DNA of 64,000 nucleotides, from contig NZ_CP045809.1 in assembly GCF_025273675.1 (NCBI RefSeq), positions 1,426,001-1,490,000 on the forward strand. The letters run 5' to 3'. The notes under the pieces were generated by a model. The model was not told the origin of the DNA. It worked only from the letters and a program-made list of their open reading frames with translations, and did no database searches. This document shows, piece after piece, positions 26,511 through 34,495 of this stretch (within the stretch, counting starts at the first letter, position 1; each line of letters starts with the position of its first letter). The translations under genes and the position numbers were made by a program. This stretch comes from Gordonia pseudamarae. GTDB lineage: Bacteria > Actinomycetota > Actinomycetes > Mycobacteriales > Mycobacteriaceae.

Positions 26511-26597
26511 TCAGAAGACCTGGCTCATGACGTCGGAGAGAAACGCGTACAGAGCCGGCTGTGACCGGATGAAATCCCAAATCGCTTGTTCGAACAT
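26511..26597 (-). CDS. 28-aa amphipathic micropeptide with strong ribosome-binding site
   Basis: The sequence CAGGAGGGACAGTCC directly precedes an ATG at 26597 that opens MFEQAIWDFIRSQPALYAFL and ends DVMSQVF at the TGA of 26511. The peptide is short, hydrophobic and probably helical, with aromatic residues along one face. There is no signal peptide. The optimal Shine-Dalgarno and spacing are the main evidence that it is translated. It could be a membrane-active or regulatory peptide, or a leader for the two-helix protein downstream. Confidence 0.55.
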   Translation of the reverse strand: MFEQAIWDFIRSQPALYAFLSDVMSQVF

Positions 26598-26699
26598 GGA
26601 CTGTCCCTCCTGAGTGATCGTGATGACGACGGACCTCACAGTATCGCCCGTATCCTGTGCCTGGTTATCGGGTCCTGATGAGCCGGCCCGTGGTCCCGG

Positions 26700-27248
26700 T
26701 TATCGTCTGTCCTGCCACGTCGTCCGGTCGAGCCGGTGGACCAGGCAGTCATCGCCGTCGAACGATCGCCGCCCGACCACACGGAATCCGAGTCGCTGAT
26801 AGAAGCGGTGCGCGTCGGTGTTCGAGTTCAGCGGATCGATGATGATCGCCACCGTCGACGGGTCGGCGAAGGCGCCGTCGATCACCTGGGTCATCATCGA
26901 GGTGCCGTATCCGCGGCCCAGCGCATCCCTCTCGCCGATCCAGATGTCGATGGCCCGAAGATGGGGTTCCACCTCGCCCCAATAGTGGGTCGGTTCGGCC
27001 AGCGGATCGATCACCTGCATCGCCCCGATCGGCCGCCCGTCGACCTCCGCGATCAGGTGGTAGTCGGCATCACCGGCCCCGGTGATCTCCTGCGCCCAGT
27101 CGGTATTATCGAAAGCTGTTGTGGCGGCAGGGTTGTCGGTGCTGCAAGCGATGACGTGCGGTTCCCGGTCCCACTTCTGGAGAATCGGCACGTCATCCAG
27201 TGTCGCGGGGCGCAGCGTTACCTCGTGCGGTGAAGGGCCCATCGACAC
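26700..27248 (-). CDS. GNAT family N-acetyltransferase
   Basis: This 182-aa single-domain acetyltransferase begins VTLRPATLDDVPILQKWD and has the acetyl-CoA-binding motif A in ALGRGYGTSMMTQVIDGAF. A C-terminal NTDAHRFYQRLGFRVVGRR completes the fold. It is closest to the AAC(6')-like/RimJ group, so aminoglycoside acetylation is possible but cannot be claimed. ATG at 27242 (MGPSP) is an alternative start. It is monocistronic beside the tRNA gene. Confidence 0.88.
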   Translation of the reverse strand: MSMGPSPHEVTLRPATLDDVPILQKWDREPHVIACSTDNPAATTAFDNTDWAQEITGAGDADYHLIAEVDGRPIGAMQVIDPLAEPTHYWGEVEPHLRAIDIWIGERDALGRGYGTSMMTQVIDGAFADPSTVAIIIDPLNSNTDAHRFYQRLGFRVVGRRSFDGDDCLVHRLDRTTWQDRR

Positions 27249-27377
27249 AGCCTACGTCGGCCCGGCATGTCCTGTAGGACGTTGCGGCGGAGCCGCACGC
27301 CGCGAGGTGGAGCCCCGGAATGGAGTGCGTATGTGCTCTGCGGAAGCGTGCCGAAACCGCTTCCACCTGCGGTCATC

Positions 27378-27454
27378 TGGTGCCCCTAGTCGGACTCGAA
27401 CCGACACTCGGCGGATTTTAAGTCCGCTGCCTCTGCCAATTGGGCTATAGGGGC
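27378..27454 (-). tRNA. tRNA with anticodon UAA (Leu), class I shape, CCA encoded
   Basis: A full cloverleaf folds from 27454 to 27381: acceptor GCCCCTA/TAGGGGC, a D arm with GCC/GGC, anticodon stem GCGGA/TCCGC with loop CTTAAAA (anticodon TAA), a 5-nt variable loop CGAGT, and T arm GTCGG-TTCGAGT-CCGAC. The discriminator is A and CCA is encoded (27380-27378). UAA reads the Leu codon UUA. The short variable loop is unusual, because bacterial tRNA-Leu is normally class II with a long arm. Confidence 0.9.
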
Positions 27455-27555
27455 GAACACCGCACGCATCGGCCCGGTGGCCTTCCAGGCTAGGGCAGAG
27501 CTCGCGGCCGGTTGGTGGCGGGGTGGGCCAGGAGGTGCGCGTCGGTGAATCCTGT

Positions 27556-28785
27556 TCAGTCGGGTATCGGGTCGCGTTCAATGGGGCACGACATGCAACG
27601 TGGTCCGCCGCGGCCCCGGCCCAGTTCATTGCCGGCGATCGGAATCACCTGGATACCGTTGTCGCTGAGAAACTTGTTGGTGGTGATGTTGCGTTCGTAT
27701 CCGATCACCACGCCGGGGGCCGCGGCCAGAAAATTGTTGCCGTCGTCCCACTGCGCCCGCGCGGCCTCCAGCCGGTCGATCGGGGCGCGCAGCACCCGTA
27801 GGTCGTCTACGCCGAGTGCCTCGGCGACCACCGGCCACAGATCGTTGTTCTCGGTGACCGTATAGCCACGGGATTCGTTGGTGCGCAACGTGAACGAGCG
27901 TAGCGACGCCGGCAGGTAGGGGTAGACGCTGAACGCGTCGCGGTCAACCTGGGTCATCGCGGTGTCCAGGTGCATGAACGCGCGTTCGCGGGGCAGTTCG
28001 ACGACGATCGCGGTATGCACGTTGCCGCTGCGGAACAGCGCTGAGGCCAATACCTCAATACCCTGCGGTGCGGTCCGTTCGCTCAGGCCGATCATCACGT
28101 GTCCGTTGCCGATCACGAGAATGTCACCGCCTTCGATGGTGGCGGGCGCGTGGTATCCGGCGTCGTTGCCGTAGTAGAAATCGAATGACTCGGCGGTGAA
28201 CATCGGATGAAAGTTGTAGATCACCTGCGAGTTGATCGTTTCGCGCTGCCGGGCCGGTTTGGCCATCGGATTGATGCTGACGCCGGAATAGATCCAGGCC
28301 GAATTGTCACGCTGAAAAAGGTGGTTGGGGAGCGGGGCGAGCAGGAAATCGTCGTCGTCGAGATAGGACAGCAGCAGGCTCGACGTGCCGTGCAGATGCG
28401 GGGCGATCTCGCGTTTGAGGAGTCCGCCGATAAGGATCTCGGCGAGTTCGCCCGCGTCGTGGGTGCTCAGGAACTCCTTGAGGGGATCGCTGAGCGCCGG
28501 ACCGAACAGCGACGGTGTGGTGAGCCGCTCGCGCAGGAAGTCACGCGCACCGTCGACGTCGATGGCCTCGGTGAGCAGTCGGTGATAGCTGTGGACCCGG
28601 GTGCCGAGGTCGCGGAGCACCTGCGCGAACGCCTCGTGCTCCTCGCGTGCCCGCTCGGCCCACATGATGTCGTCGAACAACAGGTCGTCCACGTTGGATG
28701 GGGTCAGCCGCAGCAGCTCGACGCCAGGTTTGTGCAGAATCACCTGCCGGAGCGGACCGACCTCCGAGTCGACGTGAAATGCCAT
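27556..28785 (-). CDS. arcA: Arginine deiminase
   Basis: This 409-aa protein hydrolyses arginine to citrulline and ammonia. It opens FHVDSEVGPLRQVILHKPG and contains FQRDNSAWIYSG, EGGDILVIGNGHVMIG, AFMHLDTAMTQVDRD and the terminal catalytic Cys region GGPRCMSCPIERDPI. These are the guanidino-binding Asp, catalytic His and nucleophilic Cys of the family. There is no arcB, arcC or arcD beside it, so the citrulline fate must be handled elsewhere. rocD, 25 kb away, also acts in arginine/ornithine breakdown. Confidence 0.96.
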   Translation of the reverse strand: MAFHVDSEVGPLRQVILHKPGVELLRLTPSNVDDLLFDDIMWAERAREEHEAFAQVLRDLGTRVHSYHRLLTEAIDVDGARDFLRERLTTPSLFGPALSDPLKEFLSTHDAGELAEILIGGLLKREIAPHLHGTSSLLLSYLDDDDFLLAPLPNHLFQRDNSAWIYSGVSINPMAKPARQRETINSQVIYNFHPMFTAESFDFYYGNDAGYHAPATIEGGDILVIGNGHVMIGLSERTAPQGIEVLASALFRSGNVHTAIVVELPRERAFMHLDTAMTQVDRDAFSVYPYLPASLRSFTLRTNESRGYTVTENNDLWPVVAEALGVDDLRVLRAPIDRLEAARAQWDDGNNFLAAAPGVVIGYERNITTNKFLSDNGIQVIPIAGNELGRGRGGPRCMSCPIERDPIPD

Positions 28786-28923
28786 GTGGTCACCTACGTT
28801 TCCGGGCGTTCGGCGTGACTGTGTCCGGTGCGCCCCGGTGCCACGCCGGCCTCGCTGTCACGCTAACACCGCCCGGTCGGTGTCGTCGGATGTTCGGCGA
28901 GGCTTGCCCAAATGGGTTACTGG

Positions 28924-28936
28924 CGTTAACTTAACG
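28924..28936. promoter_or_regulatory. Palindromic operator candidate for the MMPL-tetR operon
   Basis: CGTTAACTTAACG is a perfect 13-bp palindrome, flanked by further TTAC and TTAA elements. It stands 41-53 bp upstream of the MMPL start. Binding by the TetR protein encoded at the end of this operon is inferred. Confidence 0.55.
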
Positions 28937-28963
28937 GCATTAACCCACGGGAGGACAGCAGAC

Positions 28964-28993
28964 ATGGGGGAACTCCGATGCCCGAACGCCTGA
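28964..28993 (+). CDS. Putative 9-codon leader ORF overlapping the MMPL start
   Basis: GGGAGGACAGCAGAC stands at ideal distance from the ATG at 28964, which opens MGELRCPNA and stops at 28991-28993. The MMPL gene starts inside it at 28978 in another frame and has no ribosome-binding site of its own. Translation of the short frame could feed ribosomes to the MMPL start. Alternatively the site simply serves ATG 28978 at a long distance. Confidence 0.4.
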   Translation: MGELRCPNA

Positions 28994-31185
28994 CCCGAGC
29001 GATCATCGGCGCGCCGCGAACGGTGCTGATCATCGCTCTTATTCTCTTCATCGGCGCGGGAATCTACGGCGCGGGCGCCGCCAAGGACCTGCTCCCCGGC
29101 GGGTTCAGCGACCCCGATTCCGAATCGTCGGTGGCCGAGCGAATCCTGGATGAGCGCTTCGACCGGGGCGGCCTGCGGGCCGTGATCAAACTCGACGTCG
29201 ATCTGGGCACCGACATTTCCACCGATCCCGCCGCGAGCCAGGTCGGCCGACAGATCATCGACGAGCTGAAGACCATCGACTACGTGCAGGACCCGGTCCT
29301 GTCGATCTGGGACCAGCCCCAACTGGAGGCGGGACTGCTCAGCATCGACAGATCCTCGACGCAGATCATCGTCAGCCTGTCCGGCGGCGAGGACAAGGCA
29401 CCCGCCCGCGCCGAGGAACTGTCCGACAGGTTCAGCGGAGAACGGCAGGGCGTACGGATCCGGGTCGGCGGGCAGGCCATGGTGTTCGCAGAGATCAATA
29501 CCCAGTCCTCCCGCGACCTGGCCATCGCCGAGGCGATCGCCATCCCCATCACCTTCCTCGTGCTGATCATCGTGTTCGGCGGGGTGGTCGCGGCCTCGCT
29601 GCCCGTCGGTATCGGCATCATCGCGATCGTGCTGACCTTCGCATACCTGCGGCTCATAGCGATCTTCACCGACGTGTCCGTCTACGCGCTCAACCTCGCG
29701 ACCGCGATGGGTCTGGCGCTGGCCATCGACTACACACTGCTGCTGATCACCCGCTATCGGGAGGAGGTGCACGCCGGCCGAGGACGCGAGGACGCCATCG
29801 TGATCACGATGGCCACCGCGGGCCGCACCGTCCTGTTCTCGGCCATCACCGTCGCGCTGGCGCTGGCCGCGCTGGTGATCTTCCCGATGTACTTCCTGCG
29901 TTCGTTCGCCTACGCGGGTATCGGTGTGGTGGTGGTGGCGCTGGCCGCCGCGCTGATCCTGACGCCCGCACTGCTGACCGTGCTCGGGCCCCGCGTCGAC
30001 AGTCTCGGCGTGAGCCGCCTGCTGCGCCGGGCCGATCGCCCGCAGCCCGCCGTCGAGGGCACCGTCTGGTACCGGATCGGCCGGTTCGCGATGCGCCGCG
30101 CCGTCGTCGTCATGGTCGCGGTCACCGCGTTCCTGCTGCTGCTCGGTGTGCCGTTCCTGTCGTTCAAATTCGGCTTCCCCGACGATCGGGTGCTGCCCGC
30201 ATCGGCCAACTCGCACCAGATCCAGCAGGAGGTCCGCGACACCTACGCGCAGAACCTGTCGGGGGTGTCGACGGTGGTCGTGACCGGCGCCAACGACCCC
30301 GACAGCTTCGCGCTGCGCAGCTACAGCCAAGACCTGGCCAGAGTCGAGGGCGTCGACTCGGTGACATCGTCGGCCGGCCTGTTCGTCCAGGGGGCGCAGG
30401 TGGCCGAGGGCGACCCGACGGCCACTTCCGGCGGTATCGCGATCCTCACCGTGTCGTCCTCGCTGGAGCCGACCAGCCAGGAGGGCGGTGACCTGGTCAG
30501 GGCCCTGCGCGAAGTCGAACCGGCCGAGGGGATGGAAGCCTGGGTCACCGGGATCGCCGCAGGCGGCATCGACGCCGTCGACTCGATCTACGAGCACCTG
30601 CCGGCGGTGCTGGCGGTGATCGCCGTGGCCACCTTCATCCTGCTGTTTCTGTTCACCGGGTCGGTGGTGCTGCCGTTCAAGGCGCTCATCCTCAATGTGC
30701 TGTCGTTGACAGCGACGTTCGGGGCGATGGTGTTCATCTTCCAGGAAGGTCACCTCGGTGGCTTCGGGACTGTCGCGACCGGGCATCTCGTCGCCACCAT
30801 GCCGGTCCTGATGTTCTGTATCGCGTTCGGGCTGTCGATGGACTACGAGGTGTTTCTGCTCGGCCGGATACGTGAGGAGTTCCTGGCCTCGGACGGTAGC
30901 CGGGAGGCCGGTGACCACGCCGTGGCCGTCGGCCTGGCCAAGACCGGCCGGGTGATCACCGCCGCCGCGTTGCTGATGAGCATCGTGTTCGCCGCGATGG
31001 CGGCCTCCGGTGTGTCGTTCATGCGGATGTTCGGAGTGGGGTTGGCCATCGCCGTGTTGATGGACGCCACCCTGATCCGGCTGCTGCTGGTGCCCGCGTT
31101 CATGCGGCTGATGGGGCGGCTCAACTGGTGGGCGCCGGCCCCCCTGCGCCGGTTGCATCAGCGGATCGGCCTGTCGGAATCATGA
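28978..31185 (+). CDS. MMPL/RND family membrane transporter
   Basis: This 735-aa RND-type exporter has the two-fold repeat of the MMPL family. Each half has one helix, a periplasmic loop and five further helices. The proton-relay Asp-Tyr pairs are in LAIDYTLLLITRYREE of the first half and LSMDYEVFLLGRIREE of the second. MMPL proteins export lipids or small lipophilic molecules across the plasma membrane. The substrate is unknown; the attached tetR gene suggests an inducible exporter. No ribosome-binding site precedes ATG 28978; coupling to the short upstream frame is proposed. Confidence 0.95.
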   Translation: MPERLTRAIIGAPRTVLIIALILFIGAGIYGAGAAKDLLPGGFSDPDSESSVAERILDERFDRGGLRAVIKLDVDLGTDISTDPAASQVGRQIIDELKTIDYVQDPVLSIWDQPQLEAGLLSIDRSSTQIIVSLSGGEDKAPARAEELSDRFSGERQGVRIRVGGQAMVFAEINTQSSRDLAIAEAIAIPITFLVLIIVFGGVVAASLPVGIGIIAIVLTFAYLRLIAIFTDVSVYALNLATAMGLALAIDYTLLLITRYREEVHAGRGREDAIVITMATAGRTVLFSAITVALALAALVIFPMYFLRSFAYAGIGVVVVALAAALILTPALLTVLGPRVDSLGVSRLLRRADRPQPAVEGTVWYRIGRFAMRRAVVVMVAVTAFLLLLGVPFLSFKFGFPDDRVLPASANSHQIQQEVRDTYAQNLSGVSTVVVTGANDPDSFALRSYSQDLARVEGVDSVTSSAGLFVQGAQVAEGDPTATSGGIAILTVSSSLEPTSQEGGDLVRALREVEPAEGMEAWVTGIAAGGIDAVDSIYEHLPAVLAVIAVATFILLFLFTGSVVLPFKALILNVLSLTATFGAMVFIFQEGHLGGFGTVATGHLVATMPVLMFCIAFGLSMDYEVFLLGRIREEFLASDGSREAGDHAVAVGLAKTGRVITAAALLMSIVFAAMAASGVSFMRMFGVGLAIAVLMDATLIRLLLVPAFMRLMGRLNWWAPAPLRRLHQRIGLSES

Positions 31186-31826
31186 CGGCGCGGCGACGGT
31201 CCCCACGCGGATCCGGCGAGCGGCTCGCGGGCGAGATCATCGACGCCGCCACCGACCTGCTCATCGCGGCCGGCGACGACTCGGCGGTGTCCATCCGCTC
31301 GGTCGCCGCCCGTGTCGGGGTCACCCCGCCGTCGATCTACCTGCACTTCGCCGACAAGCAGGAATTGCTCGACGAGGTGTGGCTGCGCTACTTCGAATCG
31401 ATCGACAGTGTGCTCGAGGCCGCGGGCGACGGCGTCGACGATCCGCTCGAACGGCTGGTGCGGATGGGGATGGCCTATGTGCGCTTCGCCGCGAGCGCGC
31501 CGGCGCTGTACCGGCTGCTCGACGTCAGAACCCCGGGCAAGGGACACGGTTCGAAGGGCGACGAGGCGCTGATGACATCCGCGTTCGTCCGATTTCACGA
31601 GGTGGTCGCCGAACTCGTCGAGTCCGGGGGCGTCACCGACCGCGCTCCGGGTGACCTGGTGCTGGAACTCTGGGCCGCCGCGCACGGCATCGCGTCATTG
31701 ATGATCGCCCTACCGGACCTGGGCTGGGATACCGATCTGTCGCACGCCGAGCACATGTTCACGGTACTGAGCCGGGGGATTCTCACCTCGGGTTCGCCCC
31801 GCGCCGATACGGTGGAGCAGCCGTGA
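31182..31826 (+). CDS. TetR family regulator of the MMPL transporter
   Basis: This 214-aa protein has an N-terminal HTH (SIRSVAARVGVTPPSIYLHF, then ADKQELLDEV) and a TetR-type C-terminal domain with AAHGIASLMIALPDLGW. Its ATG overlaps the MMPL stop codon (ATGA), so both are translated from one message. It most likely represses the operon through the palindrome at 28924-28936 and responds to the exported compound. The regulatory link is inferred from overlap and the palindrome. Confidence 0.92.
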   Translation: MTARRRSPRGSGERLAGEIIDAATDLLIAAGDDSAVSIRSVAARVGVTPPSIYLHFADKQELLDEVWLRYFESIDSVLEAAGDGVDDPLERLVRMGMAYVRFAASAPALYRLLDVRTPGKGHGSKGDEALMTSAFVRFHEVVAELVESGGVTDRAPGDLVLELWAAAHGIASLMIALPDLGWDTDLSHAEHMFTVLSRGILTSGSPRADTVEQP

Positions 31827-31909
31827 TGGTCAAGAGTAGGTAAAGTCGGAACCCTACGTACCCGTCACACGTTGGGGGAAGTAGACGCCCTACCCAGAAG
31901 GAGCCTGTG

Positions 31910-32776
31910 GTGAGAGAGAGCAGTAACCCGGTTATGCGCGGAGTCGTCCGCGATAACCAGACCGGCTATGCCGGATTCGGCGCCGGGGCCGCGGGGGCGG
32001 CCCAGGGCGCGATGTTCAACCAGCGCGGTCAGCAGTACGACCCTTACGCCCAGCAGCTACAGCCGCCCACCCAGCCGGCGACGCGCCAGCTCACCGTCGA
32101 TGATGTGGTCACCAAGACCGCCATCACGCTCGGTGTGCTCACGCTGTCGGCGATCATCTCGTACTTCTTGGTCGACGCCAACGACTCGCTGGCCACCCCG
32201 CTGCTGGCGGTCGGCGCGATCGGCGGTCTGGTGCTGGTCCTGGTCGCCAGTTTCGGCCGGAAACAGGACAACCCGGCCATCGTGCTCGCCTACGCGGCGT
32301 TCGAGGGGCTGTTCGTCGGATCGATCTCGTTCGTCTTCGGCAACTGGGTGGTCAGCGGTGACACCTCGGCCGGTGCGCTGATCGGTCAGGCCGTCCTGGG
32401 CACGTTCGGCGTGTTCTTCGGAATGCTGGTGGTGTACAAAGTCGGTGCCATCCGCGTCACGCCGCGGTTCACCCGGATGCTGTTCGCCGGCATGATCGGC
32501 GTCGTCGTGCTGATGCTTGGCAACCTGGTGGCCGGATTCTTCACCGACGGCGGTTTCGGATTGCGCGACGGTGGCCCGCTGGCGATCATCTTCTCATTGG
32601 TCTGCATCGGCATCGCCGCGTTCAGCTTTCTGCTCGACTTCGATTCGGCCGACCGGCTGATCCGCGCCGGAGCCCCATCGAAGGCCGCCTGGGGTGTGGC
32701 GCTCGGCCTCACCGTGACCCTGGTCTGGCTGTATGTCGAGATCCTGCGTCTGCTGAGCTACTTCAACTCCGACTAG
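31910..32776 (+). CDS. Bax inhibitor-1/YccA-like membrane protein
   Basis: This 288-aa protein has a soluble N-terminus (RESSNPVMRGVVRDNQTGYA, then Gln-rich) and seven transmembrane helices. It matches the actinobacterial BI-1/DUF3488-unrelated YccA-like group, with FEGLFVGSISFVFG and SFLLDFDSADRLIRAGAP. Members may act as H+-regulated calcium leak channels; the bacterial role is unclear. Two adjacent GTG codons at 31907 and 31910 follow AAGGAG; the second has the better spacing. Its TAG stop is also the first triplet of a dispersed hairpin repeat. Confidence 0.88.
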   Translation: MRESSNPVMRGVVRDNQTGYAGFGAGAAGAAQGAMFNQRGQQYDPYAQQLQPPTQPATRQLTVDDVVTKTAITLGVLTLSAIISYFLVDANDSLATPLLAVGAIGGLVLVLVASFGRKQDNPAIVLAYAAFEGLFVGSISFVFGNWVVSGDTSAGALIGQAVLGTFGVFFGMLVVYKVGAIRVTPRFTRMLFAGMIGVVVLMLGNLVAGFFTDGGFGLRDGGPLAIIFSLVCIGIAAFSFLLDFDSADRLIRAGAPSKAAWGVALGLTVTLVWLYVEILRLLSYFNSD

Positions 32777-32848
32777 GGCGTGTCTCCAATTCTTCTGTCG
32801 AGGACGGCAAAGGGAATTGGGGAACAGGCCACAGTCGCGGATCGCTGG
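32774..32848. repeat. Dispersed hairpin repeat, copy A, starting at a stop codon
   Basis: The sequence begins TAGGGCGTGTCTCCAATTC and ends near GCTGGT. It matches 47533-47613 over ~75 bp with scattered changes. Inner arms CCAATTC and GGAATTGG pair. In both copies the first three bases are the stop codon of the preceding gene. Confidence 0.8.
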
Positions 32849-32860
32849 TTTCACGACGAT

Positions 32861-32897
32861 CGCCGCGCCCTCTCCGAAGAGAGGGCGCGGCGACGTT
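32861..32897 (+). terminator. Rho-independent terminator after the BI-1-like gene
   Basis: CGCCGCGCCCTCTC and GAGAGGGCGCGGCG form a perfect 14-bp stem with a CGAA loop, followed by ACGTTTTG. The remaining sequence between here and 33177 holds no gene or signal that I can support. Confidence 0.85.
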
Positions 32898-33176
32898 TTG
32901 GCACCCCGCCGACTGCCGGACATCGGCCGTATGATCGCGATACCGGATGTCGTCGGTGGCGGTAGGTGGGCTATCACCGGCATTCGTCGGATATGGTTCC
33001 GGGGCGACGGTGACCGGGCCGGAGTCGGCTATCGGGCCGACGGAACAGTCGTCGCCGGCCCGAGACGACCAAGACCGCGGCGGCTGACACCCGATGAAAT
33101 GTCAGTGGTCGATGTCAGAATCTGATTCAGCCTGGATGCGGTTCGGTACCAGGAAGCCTCGAGGAGATCAGGAACT

Positions 33177-34481
33177 ATGGCCGATAGCGTTGCGAACAAA
33201 GTCGATGAACCGACTTCGGATGAATCGAAAGAATTCGAAGGACTGGCTCGCTTCTGGCTGCCGCCGGAGATGGTCGACCTGCGGGAGACTGCGGTTCTGG
33301 GCGGGTACGACATCGAAGTGCGCAACCGCTGTCTCGACGATGGAACTCCCTGCTGCACCATGCTGGTGCATAGTGTCGATGCCGACGGTAACGACCGCGA
33401 CGACTTTGTGTGCTTCACTACCGACTACGTCGGCGGGGAATGGGTGGTGCCACGCGGCGGTACCGGTACGTTGCCCAATTTACTATCCGGGAAGGGCATT
33501 GCGGTTCAGTCGGTTCCGGTCCGCGAACTACTCCGTCGCATCGGTACTCACACTAATCCGTGGGATGTGGCGGTGTCCGATGATCCTGTGCGGTGCGCGA
33601 CGGCGCAGGACGAGTACCTCCGGATCTTTTCCTACGGTACTTATGACGAGATGGTTGGTGCGAACGCCGAGCATCTCGCGCGAGCTTCGCAATCTGAGGA
33701 TTTTCGTGCGCTGTATACCGTCGGGATTCTCTGCGGTCACGACGTCATAATCAGAAATAGCCGTGTCGAGGACACGCTCGAAACCGGAGTCCGTGTCCAG
33801 CTAGTCGATCGTGACGGCGCACCGGAAGGTACTCCGGTCGATGCCGTATCGGTATACCACGATGGTGAATGGAAACTTGACCCGGAGCGCGTCGGGTTGC
33901 TGAATGAGGCTGACGGAACCCTTGAACCCACGCCGGTCGAGGATTTGTTGGATTTCATGGTTTCGCAGGTGAACGACTGGGATTTTGCCGATGAGACGTT
34001 GGTCGAAGAGGACGGCCCGGCGCTGACCGAGCGGCAGCGGCGGACGATGCGTGCCACGCTGGCCGAAGCCGGCAACCTCGACGTCGCCGACCTGCGGGCG
34101 GTCATCCTGACACTCTCGGTATACCAACCTGTCACCGACCGGTACGAGGGCCGAGACTACCGCACCGTATGGTACTCGTCGCAGCGTGAGCACATCGCCG
34201 GCTGGCTCGCCGAGTACTCCGGCCCGGGCGCGTACAACAGGCGCACCGGCTCGGGCAGTTCCAAGGCGTTCTACGGGCGGTTCAAATGTGCGCCCGGACT
34301 TCTCTGGCTTGCCGAGGCGCTCGGCGAGGACCCGGCCATCTGCGATCGGGCGATCACCGCGGCCGACGCGGCGGGGAGTAACGTCGCATCGCAGTGCGGC
34401 GCGTTCCGCAAAATCGTCCCGTGGTCGCGGATCGTGGAACTACTCGACCGGACATTGGCCATTGGCGGGTCGACTACCTGA
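33177..34481 (+). CDS. Hypothetical protein with duplicated N-terminal domain, 434 aa
   Basis: I do not recognise the function. Residues ~35-155 and ~175-275 are diverged copies of one module. Compare LGGYDIEVRNRCLDD with LCGHDVIIRNSRVED, HSVDADGNDRDD with QLVDRDGAPEGT, GGEWVV with DGEWKL, PVRELLRRIG with PVEDLLDFMV, and NPWDVA with NDWDFA. A C-terminal ~110-residue region (REHIAGWLAEYSGPGAYN, SKAFYGRFKCAPGLLWLAEA, ASQCGAFRKIVPWSRI) looks like a separate helical domain. There is no signal peptide or membrane helix. The first ~800 bases are less GC-rich than neighbours, which suggests transfer. A ribosome-binding site (AGGAGATCAGGAACT) supports the start. Confidence 0.8.
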   Translation: MADSVANKVDEPTSDESKEFEGLARFWLPPEMVDLRETAVLGGYDIEVRNRCLDDGTPCCTMLVHSVDADGNDRDDFVCFTTDYVGGEWVVPRGGTGTLPNLLSGKGIAVQSVPVRELLRRIGTHTNPWDVAVSDDPVRCATAQDEYLRIFSYGTYDEMVGANAEHLARASQSEDFRALYTVGILCGHDVIIRNSRVEDTLETGVRVQLVDRDGAPEGTPVDAVSVYHDGEWKLDPERVGLLNEADGTLEPTPVEDLLDFMVSQVNDWDFADETLVEEDGPALTERQRRTMRATLAEAGNLDVADLRAVILTLSVYQPVTDRYEGRDYRTVWYSSQREHIAGWLAEYSGPGAYNRRTGSGSSKAFYGRFKCAPGLLWLAEALGEDPAICDRAITAADAAGSNVASQCGAFRKIVPWSRIVELLDRTLAIGGSTT

Positions 34482-34495
34482 CCGCGGAGTGCTGC

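Noticed and set aside
28858..31158. 766-codon open frame on the minus strand opposite the MMPL transporter
   Set aside because: His/Gln/Arg-rich reverse complement of a well-defined transporter with proper codon bias; a shadow.
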